Source of the DNA: Undaria pinnatifida
Lineage: Eukaryota > Sar > Phaeophyceae > Laminariales > Alariaceae
Direction of reading: 5' to 3'
DNA length: 64,000 nt
Assembly (NCBI GenBank): GCA_012845835.1
Contig: JABAKD010000020.1
Coordinates: 14,592,268-14,656,267 of the forward strand
Shown here: one piece after another, positions 9,151 through 19,939 of the stretch
Layout of the letters: each line of letters starts with the position of its first letter
How positions within the stretch are numbered: position 1 is the stretch's first letter
Program-made: the position numbers and the translations under genes
Notes under the pieces: model-generated
What the model was told of the DNA's origin: nothing
The model's database searches: none
The model's input: only the letters and a program-made list of their open reading frames with translations

Positions 9151-10890
9151 CTAACGCGGTGTATCACGGTCTGCATTGCAAAAATGTGTCCACACCAATT
9201 CATCTTTTTTTTGGGGGGGTGTAGTTCTACGAGGGTTAAGCTTTCAACCAATCGAAACGCGCTGAAAAAAAAAAAAAAAAAAAAAACGGGCACAAACAAC
9301 GAACGGATACTTGTGACCCTCACCCCACTCCCCTCATGTTCCCTCCTGACTAGCCGTCCACCTATTACTATATACTTAATTTTATGCATGGAATTCGTAC
9401 CACAAAAAAATGCCTCCTTCCTTCCTTCCTTTCTTCCTTCCGCGTGTTTGTTTCCCCATCACCAAAACAAAAAAAAAACAGGCAGGCACTCAAACCAATC
9501 AATCAGCCAACCGAGCAAGAACGCAAGAACGCAGGCAGCGCAAGCAGCGCCCACGTACTGGTGCTGGTGCTGACACTGCTGTTGCTACCGATGCCGGCTG
9601 ATGCTGTTTATCCTGGCGTTCCTACTACTGGCTGCTGCAGGATTCTGGTGCTACTAGTACTACTGCGGTTGCTTGCTGGTGCTGCTGCTGTGAACCCAAT
9701 AAATACGGGAAAATAGGGATAAGGGGGTGCTGAAGGGGGACGGGGGGGACGGCGGCGGGGAGGGGGAGACAGCGCCTCCTCAGCCGCAGGAAGGACAACG
9801 CAGGAAAAAAAAAAAAAAAAAAAACGTTTGGGGAGGGAGGTAGCGGAGGGGGGAAATGAAAGGGCGAAAAATAGGGGTTACCGCAACCCCCCCCCCCTCG
9901 CGCCGTCGCCTTCCTCCCTCCCTCGCGGGGAAATAAAAAGGAACTCGGTGAAAAATGGAGGGGCGCCCAACCCCAATCCTTAATCTACGCATACCTAGGC
10001 CGCCCGTGCCCAGGGACGCAAATGCCAAAACGTGTAAAAATCGATCAAAACGGAGGGTATGGTCCCGATCCTCTCTTCCGTCTGCCTGCACTGGCACGCC
10101 TCCCTCGTTAAAGAGCGATGGCAACCCCCGTTCCTAGAATAAAAAACACGAAAAAATAAGCAAAAAAACAAAAGCAAAAGCAACACCACCGACAAAAGGA
10201 AAAAGGGACGAAGAGGGAGACTGGGAGAGATCAAAGCATTTCGTACCAGTAGATAAGAAGAGACGCGCACGTGCGTACGTGTTCGTGCTCGTGTCACAGC
10301 TCAACATGTGAAGCACCAGCAGCAACGCGTTCACACAAAAGGTACCAACCCCCTCCCGACCCCCCCCCCCCCCCCCCCCCCCCCCCCGCTCGTACTCGAG
10401 GGTGGGAAGCTACAACTAAACTATCGTCTCATGCCATGCTTCATGGTCATTTTTCTGGAAAGAAGGCGTAGTCGAACTATGCGTCGTCTAGCCGGAGCGA
10501 CGACAACGACCGCAACGACAAAAACATTGACGGAAGCCACCGCCGCCACCGCAACCGCCGCCGGCACGGCCACAATAAACGCCACCACGTGTCTTTTCTG
10601 TCCGTGGGGGCTGCGTCGTCGGTCCCACACAAACGAACTTCTCCCCAAGCCCCCCCATCCCTTATGAAAAAAAACGCTATAAAACCATAAAAAGGGTAGG
10701 AACCCCCCACCCCTGGCGGCCATGCATGGTAATGAGTATCCCCCCCCCCCCCCCCCTTTCCTGTCCACCCCTCCCACCACCCGCCTTCCCGACCGGGGAG
10801 GAAAACCCGGACCGTTCTCCGCTCCCCGAGCGGGAGAGCAAGGCAGGGCACACACACCGCACTTTTTCTTCCTACGAACCCATGACTACC
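9151..10890. other. Low-complexity intergenic DNA, no gene
   Basis: Homopolymer runs (A at 9265-9286 and 9805-9824, C at 10361-10387 and 10741-10756), CTTC repeats (9417-9440), and CAG/CTG- and ACC-rich stretches. Open frames here follow composition. No domain was seen. Confidence 0.4.
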
Positions 10891-11800
10891 AATCGGGAAA
10901 ATCGGCTTTTGCAGCTGACGCGCGAAAACAAATCAACCTCTCCAGCCAACGCGGGAGTGAAAACTAGGTCTCTCCAGTACATGTGGCGAGTGAAAATCAA
11001 CCCCGCTCTAGCCAACGCACGAATGAAAACTGACTATTAAATTAGCTCATCTTCATCCGACGCGTGGGTGAAAAACATCTCTTCTACAGGCGACGAACGA
11101 GTGAAAACCAGCCCCTCTTCAGCAGAGATGTGTTTGCGAGCGAAAATCAACCCCCTCAAGACGTGCCAGCCAAAAATTCAGACCCTCCTCAAGCCCACGT
11201 GCGAATTAGAACTCAGCACCCTCAGCGCACGCGCGAATGAAAACTAGCCCCGCGCTAGCCGACGCGTGAAAGAAAAAAAAAAGGCCTCCTCTTCCATAAA
11301 CGCAGAAAACCAAAACAGCTCTCTCCAGCCGACGCGTGAATGAAAAAGCCAAGCCCCTCCAATCGACACGCGAATGACACTAGCCCCCGACCAGTCCACA
11401 TGTGCGAACGAAAACCAGCCTGTCGAGCCGACGCGTCAGAGTTTAAATCTGCCGCCCCTCCAGCCAGTCCCGAAAGGGTCGCGTGGTCCATGGTCAAATG
11501 ACTAAGGCAAGCAACACATGACCACGCGCACCCCTCCAGCCAATACGCGAACGAATGCAAATCCATCTCTCCAGCCTGCGCAAGCATGAAAAAACTGCTC
11601 CTCTCGAGCCGACGCGCGAATGAACATCAGCCCCCCTCTGGTAGGCGTACGAGTGGAATTCATCCCGACCCGAGCACACGCACGAAGGACAACCGGGCTG
11701 CGGGCCCGTCTGGTAGGCGTACGAGTGGAATCCATCCCGACCCGAGCACACGCACGAAGGACAACCGGGCTGCGAGCCCGACTTCAGCCGACGAGCGAGC
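10891..11800. repeat. Degenerate minisatellite, about 30-45 bp unit
   Basis: Dozens of diverged units with the core CCAGCCGACGCGTGAATGAA and AAACCAGCCCC. Spacing varies from about 30 to 60 bp. At the right end a 71-bp unit (TGGTAGGCGTACGAGTGGAA ... CACGAAGGACAACCGGGC) is present twice, almost identically (11640-11710 and 11711-11781), which marks a recent duplication. The array lies downstream of the kinase stop. Confidence 0.75.
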
Positions 11801-12268
11801 AAAAAAAAAAAAACACTAATACTAACTTCATCTCTCCACGCATTTCAGCGCAGAAAGAAAAGAAAACAAAATAAAAACAGCAGAAAATGACCACAAACCC
11901 TTTTAGCACACACTACAGACACGTTTTGGGATACAATCTACTTGGAATTAGAGTGGCGTAATTATTTGCAGGGGTTACAAGGGCCAAGTAAGACAGGCCG
12001 GGCCAAACCAGCCCTGGTCAGGCCTGGCTATAGGCTGGGCTAAGCCAGCCCGGCTGACCTTTGGCGATGATATATTCCCCCATCCCATCCCCGCCCTCCC
12101 CTCGCCCCCTCTCCCCCCCCTCCCCCCTTCACCCCTCACTTCCCTCCTTCAGCCCCCCCTACCCTCTTCCTCGCCTCTTGCCCTACCCCGCCCTTCTCCA
12201 GTCAAACTGTCATAGTAAAACTCCGAGCGGGAAAATAACCCAGAAAAAAACGAGCTTTTTTTCGTGTG
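11801..12268. other. 3' flank of the kinase gene
   Basis: Contains a GGGCCAAGTAAGACAGGCC/GGGCTAAGCCAGCCC compound repeat (11975-12058) and CT-rich DNA (12070-12200). No AATAAA was found near the stop on the minus strand, so the polyadenylation site is not placed. Confidence 0.35.
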
Positions 12269-12508
12269 CTAGTCGGAACCCGCTGGAGGTCCCGACGGAT
12301 TCGCCGGGGCCGCTTCCGCTGTCGATTGTGCCACCGCCACCGAGTTGACGTCACCGGTGCCGTTACCGTCGACGGCCGCAGTAGTGGTGCTAGCCGTAGT
12401 GGCAGCGGCTGTGCTAGATGCTTCAGGTGCCTCCGAGGGGTTGGGCAACATGGCACGGTCCATGCCTACAGCTTCTGCCATTGAGGACATATTTTGCGCC
12501 GCTATCAC
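12269..12508 (-). CDS. CaMK-like kinase, exon 8 (C-terminal tail)
   Basis: The acceptor on the minus strand is TTGTATCGTCAG, the exon starts GTGATAGCG in phase 0 and the stop is TAG (plus 12269-12271). It encodes residues 347-425, counting from the first residue of exon 1. The first few residues (VIAAQNM) finish the calmodulin-binding helix begun in exon 7. The rest is a low-complexity tail rich in Ala, Thr, Ser and Pro with no domain. The protein therefore ends soon after the regulatory helix. There is no CaMKII-type association domain and no EF-hands, which argues against a CDPK. GC-rich codons match the other exons. Confidence 0.85.
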   Translation of the reverse strand: MIAAQNMSSMAEAVGMDRAMLPNPSEAPEASSTAAATTASTTTAAVDGNGTGDVNSVAVAQSTAEAAPANPSGPPAGSD

Positions 12509-12599
12509 CTGACGATACAAACAAAAAAATGTGCGAGGTACCAAGTATGGCACCGATGTAAAAAGATAAACCATCGCGGAATTGAGAAGGAAAGAGAGG

Positions 12600-12790
12600 G
12601 AAGGGAGAGGTGGGGCGCGTATGGAACGGAGGAGAAAGGAGGGGGAGGGGAGGGGAGGGGAGGGGAGGGGAGGGGAGGGGAGGGGAGGGGAGAAGACGGA
12701 GGGAGGGGGGAGAGGGGAGGGGAGGGAGAAGCGGGGAGGGGAGGAAAGGGCGGGGAGGGGCGGCGAAGGGAGGGGAGGGGGGCTGGGGGG
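12600..12790. repeat. (AGGGG)n and degenerate purine tract
   Basis: A near-perfect pentamer run at about 12640-12692, then degenerate GGGGA-rich sequence to 12790. In the kinase transcript it reads as CCCCT in intron 7 and may act as an extended pyrimidine tract. Confidence 0.85.
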
Positions 12791-12849
12791 GGTCAGGAAA
12801 ACAAGCTATATTGCCACCATATACTCTATTGGTGGTGGTGACCCAAAAA

Positions 12850-13325
12850 AACACACCAGGCGCGACGTGCACATACATTCAATTCGCTCTCACAGAAGTA
12901 AAGCGAAACAAAACGGGAAGCAAAGCGGAGAGAGAAGCAACGCGAACAACGCCAGAAGCAACGCGAAGCAAGAGGCGGAGCAGGCGCGGCAGCGGGGAGC
13001 AAGACCGGGAGGGAAAACCAGGAGCGAAGGTGGAGCAAGTCGGACGGGCACCAACTACTGCCGCCCTCCACTCTCTATCTCAAGGACCCACAGAAGCACA
13101 AGCGCAGCAACACGAGAAGCAACGTGGGGAAAGGGAACACGCGATGCACGGGCGGAACAACGACAGAAGAAATGCGAACAACGGACGGAGCACGGCGAGA
13201 AAAGCAAGGCTGGGAGCAAAGCAGGGACCCAGCACACAACATGCTCGACAGAGCACCCTGCCACTACCGCCCCCCACTCTCTCCAATCTTAATCTCAATC
13301 TCAAAGGCGGGCGGACTGGACTCAC
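12850..13325. other. Intron 7, AAGCARCG-rich, no gene
   Basis: Short phrases such as GAAGCAACGCGAA and CGGAGCA recur irregularly. Nothing else is supportable. Confidence 0.4.
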
Positions 13326-13472
13326 GGAGCTGATGGCAGATTTAAACTTGCGGCGAGCGTTAAACAGGCGGAGCTTGTCCATGTTCTTGCCAAGGTCACG
13401 CTTCTCGAGCTCGGCCGCGTCGCCCACTATCCACGGGTGCTTCAACGCTTCCACTGCTGTAATTCGCTTGTC
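13326..13472 (-). CDS. CaMK-like kinase, exon 7 (end of catalytic core, calmodulin-binding helix)
   Basis: 49 codons, phase 0 at both ends. The acceptor is CTAACTCCAG and the donor is TCC|GTGAGT. Residues 298-346. It begins DKRITAVEALKHPW, the conserved subdomain XI of CAMK kinases that closes the catalytic domain. Then comes a charged linker (ELEKRDLGKNMDK) and LRLFNARRKFKSAISS, which closely resembles the calmodulin-binding/autoinhibitory helix of CaMKII. Ca2+/calmodulin binding there would release autoinhibition (known for the family). The CaMKII autophosphorylation site motif (RQET) is absent, so autonomous activation of the CaMKII kind is not expected. The match to FNARRK is what places the gene nearer CaMK than CDPK or SNF1-type kinases. 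Confidence 0.93.
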
Positions 13473-13863
13473 CTGGAGTTAGGAAAAAAGGGAGGCGGGA
13501 GCAGAGCGGCGATCAAAACATTACCTTGACTGGAAAGACGCTAAAAAATGACAGGAAATCACAATTAAAAAACACAACGGTGGAAAACCGCCATTGAAAA
13601 TGACCTCCAACAACGACAGGAGACACAAAAACAAGAAAAAAAAAAGACGACGACGACGACGACGACGACGGAAGTATTGACGACGGTAGTAGACCCACGC
13701 GCCCCGCGGGGTAAAAATTGGAACGCGTCTACTCTGATGCTGGGGAAGGAATCGGTTAGACGTCGTATAGTCTGGGGAAAACGGGGCAAACACCGAAAGA
13801 CCGCGGAACGTGCGTTCGAATGATTTAGTGTAGCTGAAAAATCACGCATAGCCGAAGACAACA

Positions 13864-14330
13864 ACCCAACTTACGCCACCACCTCGACCATTACAATTAC
13901 CACCCAAAGAACAAATACAAGCAACACCAACACAAAACCACACCGACCCAGCCACAAAACCACCACCAACACCAACACCGACACCAACAACGGCAGCAAC
14001 GTCACAACTACCAACATCAACACCGACAGAAAGCACCAACATAATCAATGGTACCAATAACAATACCAGCATCAACAACAGAAAGAACCAACACAATCAA
14101 CAGAACCAACAACGATGACACAAACCACTACCAACATCAACACCAACAGAAAAATCACCAATATAATCGACAGTACCAACAACGATGACACAAACCACCA
14201 CCACCAACATCTACAACACCAGCAGCACCACCACCAGCGCCGACAACACCAACCAACCCACATCAGCCACCAACACCACCACCACCACCACCACCACCAC
14301 CAACAACAACACTACCATCGACATAATACC
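13864..14330. repeat. CAC/CAA-rich low complexity in intron 6
   Basis: ACCAACAACGATGACACAAACC-type phrases recur, with a longer duplicated block at 14100-14200 (ACAAACCACYACCAACATC) and a CCA run at 14275-14303. It ends a few bases from the exon 6 donor. Confidence 0.75.
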
Positions 14331-14333
14331 CAC

Positions 14334-14419
14334 CTTGTCCATGGTGAGCAATCGCTTGATGAGCTCCTTCGCCTCGTCCGACACCGAAGTCCAGTATTGG
14401 GGGTGGAACGACACTTTCC
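14334..14419 (-). CDS. CaMK-like kinase, exon 6
   Basis: 86 bp. The acceptor is TTTCCATAG, the first two bases complete Gly269 and the donor is AAG|GTGGGT. It encodes residues 270-297, KVSFHPQYWTSVSDEAKELI followed by KRLLTMDK. This matches subdomain X in CAMK kinases (the usual pattern is F..P.W..VS..AK.LI..LL). The reading phase fits exons 5 and 7 exactly. Nothing in the catalytic lobe is missing here. Confidence 0.93.
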
Positions 14420-15060
14420 CTATGGAAACATCAAACAAACAAAAAAACATACGGAAAACGAAAACAGCGAATGGAAAAAAAAAAAGCATCAGAAACAGCA
14501 GCAGTGAAAACAAAAGCAGCAGAACAGAAAAACAAGGCGCCAGCCAGCAAAGAACTGCTTCGTTCTATACAACAACAGAGAGAACCATCGAAACATAGAA
14601 AAACAGCAAAAGACAGCAACTACACTGCCGGCCGTGACAAGAAATGCCCCCAACAAGAAACTCGGGTTTAAAAAGTTACGGAGAAGCAACACAAAAATTG
14701 ACAGCAAGCATACCGGAGGGGAGCACACAAGAAGAAGAAAAAAAACGGAGCTACACTTGCAGAAAGGGTTAAAACGAAAAAAAATAATATATACCCGGAG
14801 TATATACATATATATATATATCGGGGTGTTGTGATTTTTTCGCTAAAACGAGAAAACGATGTTTTTTTTTCTTTTAATTTTCAGTTTTTACTTGGTTTTC
14901 AGTAACCCCCGACGTCTGACTGGACAAAAAAAAGCGTGGGTAAGCTTTTATTTTTATTTTTTGGTGCTCCCCTGGTTATGCTGAAGTTCGTGTTGGACAC
15001 ACCATTTCTTCAAACTCTTGAAACGAGAAACCCACCAACGGTACGGTAGAGGTGACCTCG

Positions 15061-15151
15061 TCTGAGCCTTTTTACAACTGGAAACCCTTTTTCTTGACAA
15101 ATTTACTTCAAGTTAATATAGGGAGGGATTTCGGGGCTCTCAAGGGGTTAA
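15061..15151. mobile_element. M86 MITE, left TTAA lost
   Basis: TTTTTACAACTGGAAACCC at the left, TATAGGGAGGGATTTCGGGG and AAGGGGTTAA at the right. Confidence 0.7.
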
Positions 15152-15396
15152 ACCTCCCCCAAACACCGATTCTTTATGGAGACAACAATTAATAGCTGGT
15201 ACCGGATGAACAATCCCATTGCCTAGGTATTCAACGAAAATAAAGGGGGGGAAAAATGCTTATTTTCCGACGAGGGGTGGCCATCTCACCTTCTCGGGCC
15301 AACCCTCATAGGGTTCGGCCGAAGAAGGCCGGCAAGTCCACGGTTTTGACTCAACCGAAGGGGCGAGGTTAACACCAAGTCTGCGTTTTGCAGATG

Positions 15397-15490
15397 GACA
15401 AACACTCATGTAGTATATTACGAGTACCAACAACGCAGCTTGCAAAGATGAGCATTGACCTGAAATTCGTCAAACTCACGGCTGACGTCC
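15397..15490. mobile_element. D-type terminal arm (solo)
   Basis: GTACCAACAACGCAGCTTGC, AAAGATGAGCATTGACC, then CTCACGGCTGACGTCC. The same arm is found at 22275 (inverted), 48747, 50522, 57628 and 58668, and as an inverted pair at 58725-58915. Confidence 0.7.
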
Positions 15491-16300
15491 TTGAAAATTA
15501 GTTATAAAACACTGGCGCACAAACGAAAGCGTATGGAGATTAAGCTTTTTTTTTACCCGAATTCCCAGAAGGATCTGAAAGAAGAAAAAAAAAAAAAAAC
15601 GATTTTAGGTCAAGTACCGCCGCCATTCAAAAATCGTTTCCGCCAGAAAAAGGCATACCTCTATCGAAGCACGCGTCAACCGAGCCAGAAAACAACACAC
15701 CGGTTTCCTATTAGAGGCCCGGTGCTGTGCACCAAGACAACAGCCACGCACCATAACAACGACGCAGCAAAAACGCAAAAAAAAGCAGCAAAACAGAAAC
15801 ATACAAGCGAAAAACACCACCGCAGAAATCAGCAAACAGCGAAAAACCAAGAACATGGTATGGACATCAAACAGCGACATTCCAAAACAGCTAAACATGA
15901 AACGTGAAAAAAAAAAACAGGACCCGAGGTCAAACGAATCAGGTATCCCGCCATGAGAGCAGACAGGAACCCTGTCTTGTCGCAGCAGCCGCCACAACCA
16001 CCACCAGTGAACTATCTCTTCTATATCTGCCTGTCTCTCTGTCCCCCTCCCGCTCTCTGCCTGCCTGTCAGCGTTTATTTCTACCGTTGTCCATTTCTTC
16101 GTCTCGCTCTCCCTCTCCACCGCCTTTTTATACCTCACTTCTCTTCCTCTCTCCCCCCTCCCTCCCCCCCACCCCCCCCCCACCCCCTCCTTCCACCACA
16201 CTCCCCACCCCCCGTAACTCCATTTCTTTTCGCCTTCCCTACCCCCCCTCTCTCTCCAACCCTCTACCCCACCCCCCACCCCCGCCCCCACCCTCATTAT

Positions 16301-16330
16301 CGCCCTTCTTGATCTTCTGGTAGAGCTCCA
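16301..16330 (-). pseudogene. Fragment copy of the exon 5 3' end (copy A)
   Basis: The minus strand encodes [11 protein letters not shown], nearly the same as the last codons of exon 5 (KLYQKIKKG). The 26-nt core is identical to copy B and differs from exon 5 at 3 of 26 positions. At the donor position it has GC instead of GT. It lies about 400 bp downstream of exon 5 in the gene. Confidence 0.75.
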
Positions 16331-16444
16331 CCCAACCCCCCATGCCCCTCCACCCTCCCTCTCCCTCCCTTCCTCCATTATCATCCCCCTTTCCCTCCCT
16401 CCTTTCATGACACCATACCCGCCTCCCCAACCCTCCCTCTACCT

Positions 16445-16470
16445 CGCCCTTCTTGATCTTCTGGTAGAGC
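16445..16470 (-). pseudogene. Fragment copy of the exon 5 3' end (copy B)
   Basis: The minus strand encodes LYQKIKKGE, again followed by GC where exon 5 has the GT donor. It lies about 255 bp from exon 5. See the exon-fragment finding. Confidence 0.75.
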
Positions 16471-16513
16471 CCCGCCCCCGCCCCCCCCTCAATCCCCCCC
16501 CCCCTCGCCCCTC

Positions 16514-16607
16514 GCGATGCCTGCCTGGTTGTTGAAAACCCGACGTGCTCCGTCCCGGCATCGTAGGGATGCGAAGGTCTTCTATGGACTCATGACTACG
16601 CCCGTGC
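16514..16607. repeat. Dispersed repeat, partner at 18697-18785
   Basis: CCTGGTTGTTGAAAACCCGA against CCTGGTTGGTGGAAACCCGA, then TGCTCCGYCCCGGCA and GGTCTWYTATGG. About 90 bp, clearly related. Both copies are inside kinase introns. Confidence 0.65.
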
Positions 16608-16690
16608 ATGTAATGAGTACCCCGCCCCCTACCCCACCCATGCCCCACCCCACCCCACCCCATTCCTCAACCCCCATCCCGCCCCCCCTA

Positions 16691-16993
<303 letters not shown>

Positions 16994-17366
16994 CTATCAC
17001 ATGTATCACGGACAGAAAAACGCACGGGAGAAAGTAAAAAACAAACATGGCGTTTCCTTGCCGTTTTCTCTCTGCCATCTGAGGCGCTCTTCAACAAGCC
17101 GACCCCGCGGCCGCTCCCATGCGCCGCGCTCATTAACCACAAGCCATACACTCTCCTCCCCCAACCCATCCCTTCCCCTTGCCTCACCCCCACCCCCACC
17201 CCACCCCTCCTCCACCCCACCTTCTCTCCCCTCCGCACCACCCGGTATCCCATCATCCCTACCCCTCTCCTCTCCCCCACCCCTCACTCAACTATCCCCC
17301 ACCCCTCACTCAACTACCCCTCACCCCGCAGCTGACCCCCCCCCCCCCCCCCTCCCTCCCGCTCAC

Positions 17367-17555
17367 CCAGGCGTGCCGCACTGCGTGGAAAGCCCCTCCG
17401 TTCCCACGGGCCTTGCGAATCCGAAGTCGGCGAGCTTGACCGCGGCGTCGTCCTCCTCGCTGACCAAGAGCAAATTCTCCGGCTTGAGGTCGCGGTGGGC
17501 AACGTCCCTATCGTGGCAGTACTGGACCGCGTGCAGCAACACCACCAGAACATCC
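17367..17555 (-). CDS. CaMK-like kinase, exon 4 (catalytic and DFG loops, activation segment)
   Basis: 189 bp. The acceptor is GTGGACTTGTAG, the first G completes Arg156 and the donor is CCTGG|GTGAGC. It holds the core active-site motifs: HRDLKPEN (residues 176-183, catalytic base Asp178, Lys180, Asn183), DFG (Asp199-Gly201, Mg2+ binding) and the activation segment with LSTQCGTPG. Thr213 in LST aligns with the CaMKI threonine phosphorylated by CaMK kinase (known for the family), so upstream activation by a CaMKK-like enzyme is plausible. All catalytic residues are present, so the enzyme should be active. A decayed partial copy lies at 17868-17935. Confidence 0.95.
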
Positions 17556-17615
17556 CTACAAGTCCACGCGTTTTGTTTTCGATACAATTTCCAACGTGAT
17601 TCGGTGCGCAAGAGA

Positions 17616-17860
17616 GGGGGGTGGGGGTTGGGGTTGGGGTTGGGGTTGGGGTTGGAGGTTGGGGTTTATGGTTGGGGGTTGGGGGTTGGGGTTTATGGTT
17701 GGGGGTTGGGGGTTGGGGGGGGGGGAATAGGGAGGGGTGGGGGTGGGGGTGGGGGTGGTGATGGTGACTGGGGGAAAGTGGGGGTGGGGGTTGGGGGTGG
17801 GTGTTGGGGTTGGGGGTTGGGGTTGGAGGTTGGGGGTTGGGAGTGGGGGCTGGGGTGGTG
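17616..17860. repeat. TTGGGG-type G-rich array
   Basis: Runs of GGGGTT, GGGGGTT and GGTTTATGGTTGGGGG units. It lies between exon 4 and its decayed copy. The repeat resembles ciliate-type telomere units, but the irregular register and the intronic position speak for a local G-rich minisatellite. It could form quadruplexes in the DNA; the transcript carries the C-rich strand. Confidence 0.8.
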
Positions 17861-17867
17861 TACAAAA

Positions 17868-17935
17868 GGTCGCGGTGAGCCACATCCCGACCATGGCAGT
17901 ACCAGATCGCGCATAACAACATCAGCGGGACATCC
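17868..17935 (-). pseudogene. Decayed partial copy of exon 4 (5' half)
   Basis: The minus strand reads DVPLMLLCAIWYCHGRDVAH then RDL, matching [20 protein letters not shown] plus RDL of exon 4. Similarity continues about 20 bp into the intron side (CGCGTTTGATTG against CGCGTTTTGTTTTCG). The copy stops right after HRDL, where the G-rich array begins. It lacks DFG and the activation loop, so it cannot replace exon 4. It retains an AG (TTTTTTAAG) in front. Confidence 0.85.
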
Positions 17936-17949
17936 TTAAAAAATCGACG

Positions 17950-19297
17950 CGTTTGATTGATTTAGGAGGCAATAGAGCGGGGTGGGGTGGGGTAGGGGGC
18001 GGGGAGGGGGGTATGAATACACGAATACCCTAGCGGTCCTTACATTTTTGGACAGAGTGATACCAGGAATACATTTGACAGAAAGAAAACTGGCGGGTGT
18101 CTCCTTCTTCTACTTGTCACACTATTTATGCACGGTGCGGTCGAAGGGCTCCGTTCTTTTCATCCTCCCCCTCCCCCCCCCCCCCCCCCTCCCCCCCCGC
18201 CCCCCCATCCCCCCGCTCAAATACCCCCAACTTCCCCTCATCCCCTAAACCCCCCTTCCCGTCTCACCCCTTGTGGACTTGGCGACGGTGGGCTACGACG
18301 CTTTAAAGCACACACCCTAATACGTGAGCTAGACCACCAGGGTGCCGTATTTTTTTCTTCCCGTTGTTATGTTTTGGCGGTGGCCGAGATGGTGGTCGAG
18401 GTACACCATACTGCGAGGGGTGGACAACCGCAACTCCGCACAATGGGGATGGTATCACGTACTGTGCACATGGCAAGGCATCCACAAGGCAGTTACACTC
18501 TCCCCCCATTTTTGCAGTCTCTGTAAGCGGCCACACCAGAAGAAAAACAAAACAAAAATCGACTACGTCATCAATTCGCAACAAAGCACGCACAAGGTGG
18601 GGACGTCCACCTCACAAGTGGTTCTTGGCAGGGTGCCGCTCAGCCTTCATGCGGCTCGCCGACCAAGACCTTACGGCGCTTCGCGCGTGGTGCACGCCAT
18701 GTCCGCCTGGTTGGTGGAAACCCGAACTGCTCCGCCCCGGCACTGTTGCCGGCGTGCGAGGGTCTATGGTCTTAGACTACGGCTATGCTCCGTCTCGCAA
18801 GGGGTGCATGGTCAATTGCAAAGCCACCAAGACAAGCAACGAAAGAGAACCCCGCCCTCGAAACAACCCGGCGCCCATCCCCCCCTCCCACCAATCCCCC
18901 GCCCCCCCCCGCCCAACACTAGAACTGTTTGTACCAGCGGTACATATCTCACGAAGATATCTCCGTGCAATCCTAGAGCTGAGTCCTAAATTTGACGTCA
19001 CACGGTGTTGCCAGGGGTTTAGTGCTTCAGAGTGAAAGGCGTTGTCCGACAAGCCCCAATAGACTACACCTTCATTTTGATTGGCCAAACCTAATCCCAC
19101 CGCACACCCTGATCCCGCCCCCTAAAATTTTGGGTTCTATGTAGGAGCTTACGGTTCTGGTTGAGTTGGGACCTGATCCATTAGCAGGCCGTGAGCGCGT
19201 AAGCGAAAGGTAATCGTGTGGCTGGCATACACGACAACCATTAACTAGTGCTGCAGTTCTCAGTGCTAGGATTGCAAGTAGCCACCCCATGCCGCAC
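17950..19297. other. Intron 3 (part), no gene
   Basis: C-rich tracts (18165-18260), the repeat partner at 18697-18785, and mixed sequence. A plus-strand frame open for 223 codons (18364-19035) runs through these repeats and C-rich DNA. I see no domain in it and do not call it. Confidence 0.4.
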
Positions 19298-19437
19298 CTG
19301 GCCTCCTTTTCGTTGTAAAACTGCTTCAGCACGATGCGGTCGAAGAGTTCCCCCCCGTTGAGGATCTCCATGACCAGGTAGTAGAAGTGCTTCTCCTCGA
19401 AGAACGCGTACAGCTTTACGATGTTCTCGTGGCTCAT
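19298..19437 (-). CDS. CaMK-like kinase, exon 3 (subdomains IV-VI)
   Basis: 140 bp. The acceptor is TATATGGTCAG and the donor is GCCAG|GTGCGG. Residues 110-155 plus two bases of Arg156. It encodes MSHENIVKLYAFFEEKHFYY then LVMEILNGGELFDRIV: the H-ENIV signature after the C-helix, the hinge LVMEIL and the GGELFDRI motif that contacts peptide substrate in CAMK kinases. The phase with exons 2 and 4 is exact. An apparent ATG at the exon start is internal to the protein. A decayed copy of its 5' part lies upstream at 19586-19645. Confidence 0.95.
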
Positions 19438-19585
19438 CTGACCATATAAAAAAACAACAAATAAAACACACAAACCAAAGCAGAGACCAACACACAAAAC
19501 ACATTAGCACAAATCAATGTTGAACCTCGCCTTAGGTTCTCGTGTTGTACGGTAAGGCGCTATCTTGGCGGGGAGAGAACGTGCG

Positions 19586-19645
19586 GTAGGAGCGCTTCTC
19601 TTTGAAGAGCGCGTACAGCTTCACGGAATTATCGTGGCTCATCAG
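19586..19645 (-). pseudogene. Decayed partial copy of exon 3 (5' part)
   Basis: The minus strand reads MSHDNSVKLYALFKEKRSY against MSHENIVKLYAFFEEKHFY. The T-run before the exon is also preserved, but the acceptor CAG has become CTG. Similarity ends after about 60 bp. It lies about 150 bp upstream of the true exon in the gene. Confidence 0.85.
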
Positions 19646-19939
19646 ACAACTAAAAAAAAAGTAAACACAAGAGCAAATATAAAAAGAGCCCTAGGTGTTC
19701 ACTTATGTCCTCAAGGAAAAAGGGATCATCTGGGCGGGTGGAGAGAAAAAAAAAAAAAGTATCGGCTTCGACCTTCAATCCTTCGATCTCGTTTCAGAAC
19801 CTAGAACCGGGTATTGATAATCGCAAAAATCGGGAACAAGAATAATCGCAATCTCCATGACCGGAAGATCGCGGGGAGTCGCGATTCAGACTCGACCACA
19901 TCGATCTCGATCTCCAAAATGCTACTGCTGTTAAAATTT

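Larger units (their letters stand above)
14420..16300. other. Intron 5 (part): repeats and pyrimidine-rich DNA
   Basis: Contains an AGC/AAA-rich stretch (14470-14600), an AT repeat (14788-14822), an M86 MITE, an R1 fragment, a D-type arm and strongly CT-rich DNA from 16020 on. Long open frames on the minus strand (15605-16408) come from the CT/GA bias. No gene. Confidence 0.45.

Noticed and set aside
12582-13482. Long plus-strand open frames antisense to kinase exon 7
   Set aside because: Gly/Arg-rich frames follow the AGGGG array and the AAGCARCG-rich intron, and the strand of the true exon is minus.
15605-16408. 267-codon open frame on minus
   Set aside because: It runs through GA/CT-rich low-complexity DNA and crosses an exon 5 fragment copy in another frame. 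Composition explains it.
17616-17860. Telomere of ciliate type
   Set aside because: The register is irregular and the array is intronic, with kinase exons on both sides.
18364-19035. 223-codon open frame on plus inside kinase intron 3
   Set aside because: It contains a dispersed repeat (partner at 16514) and C-rich DNA. No acceptor, donor or domain supports it.
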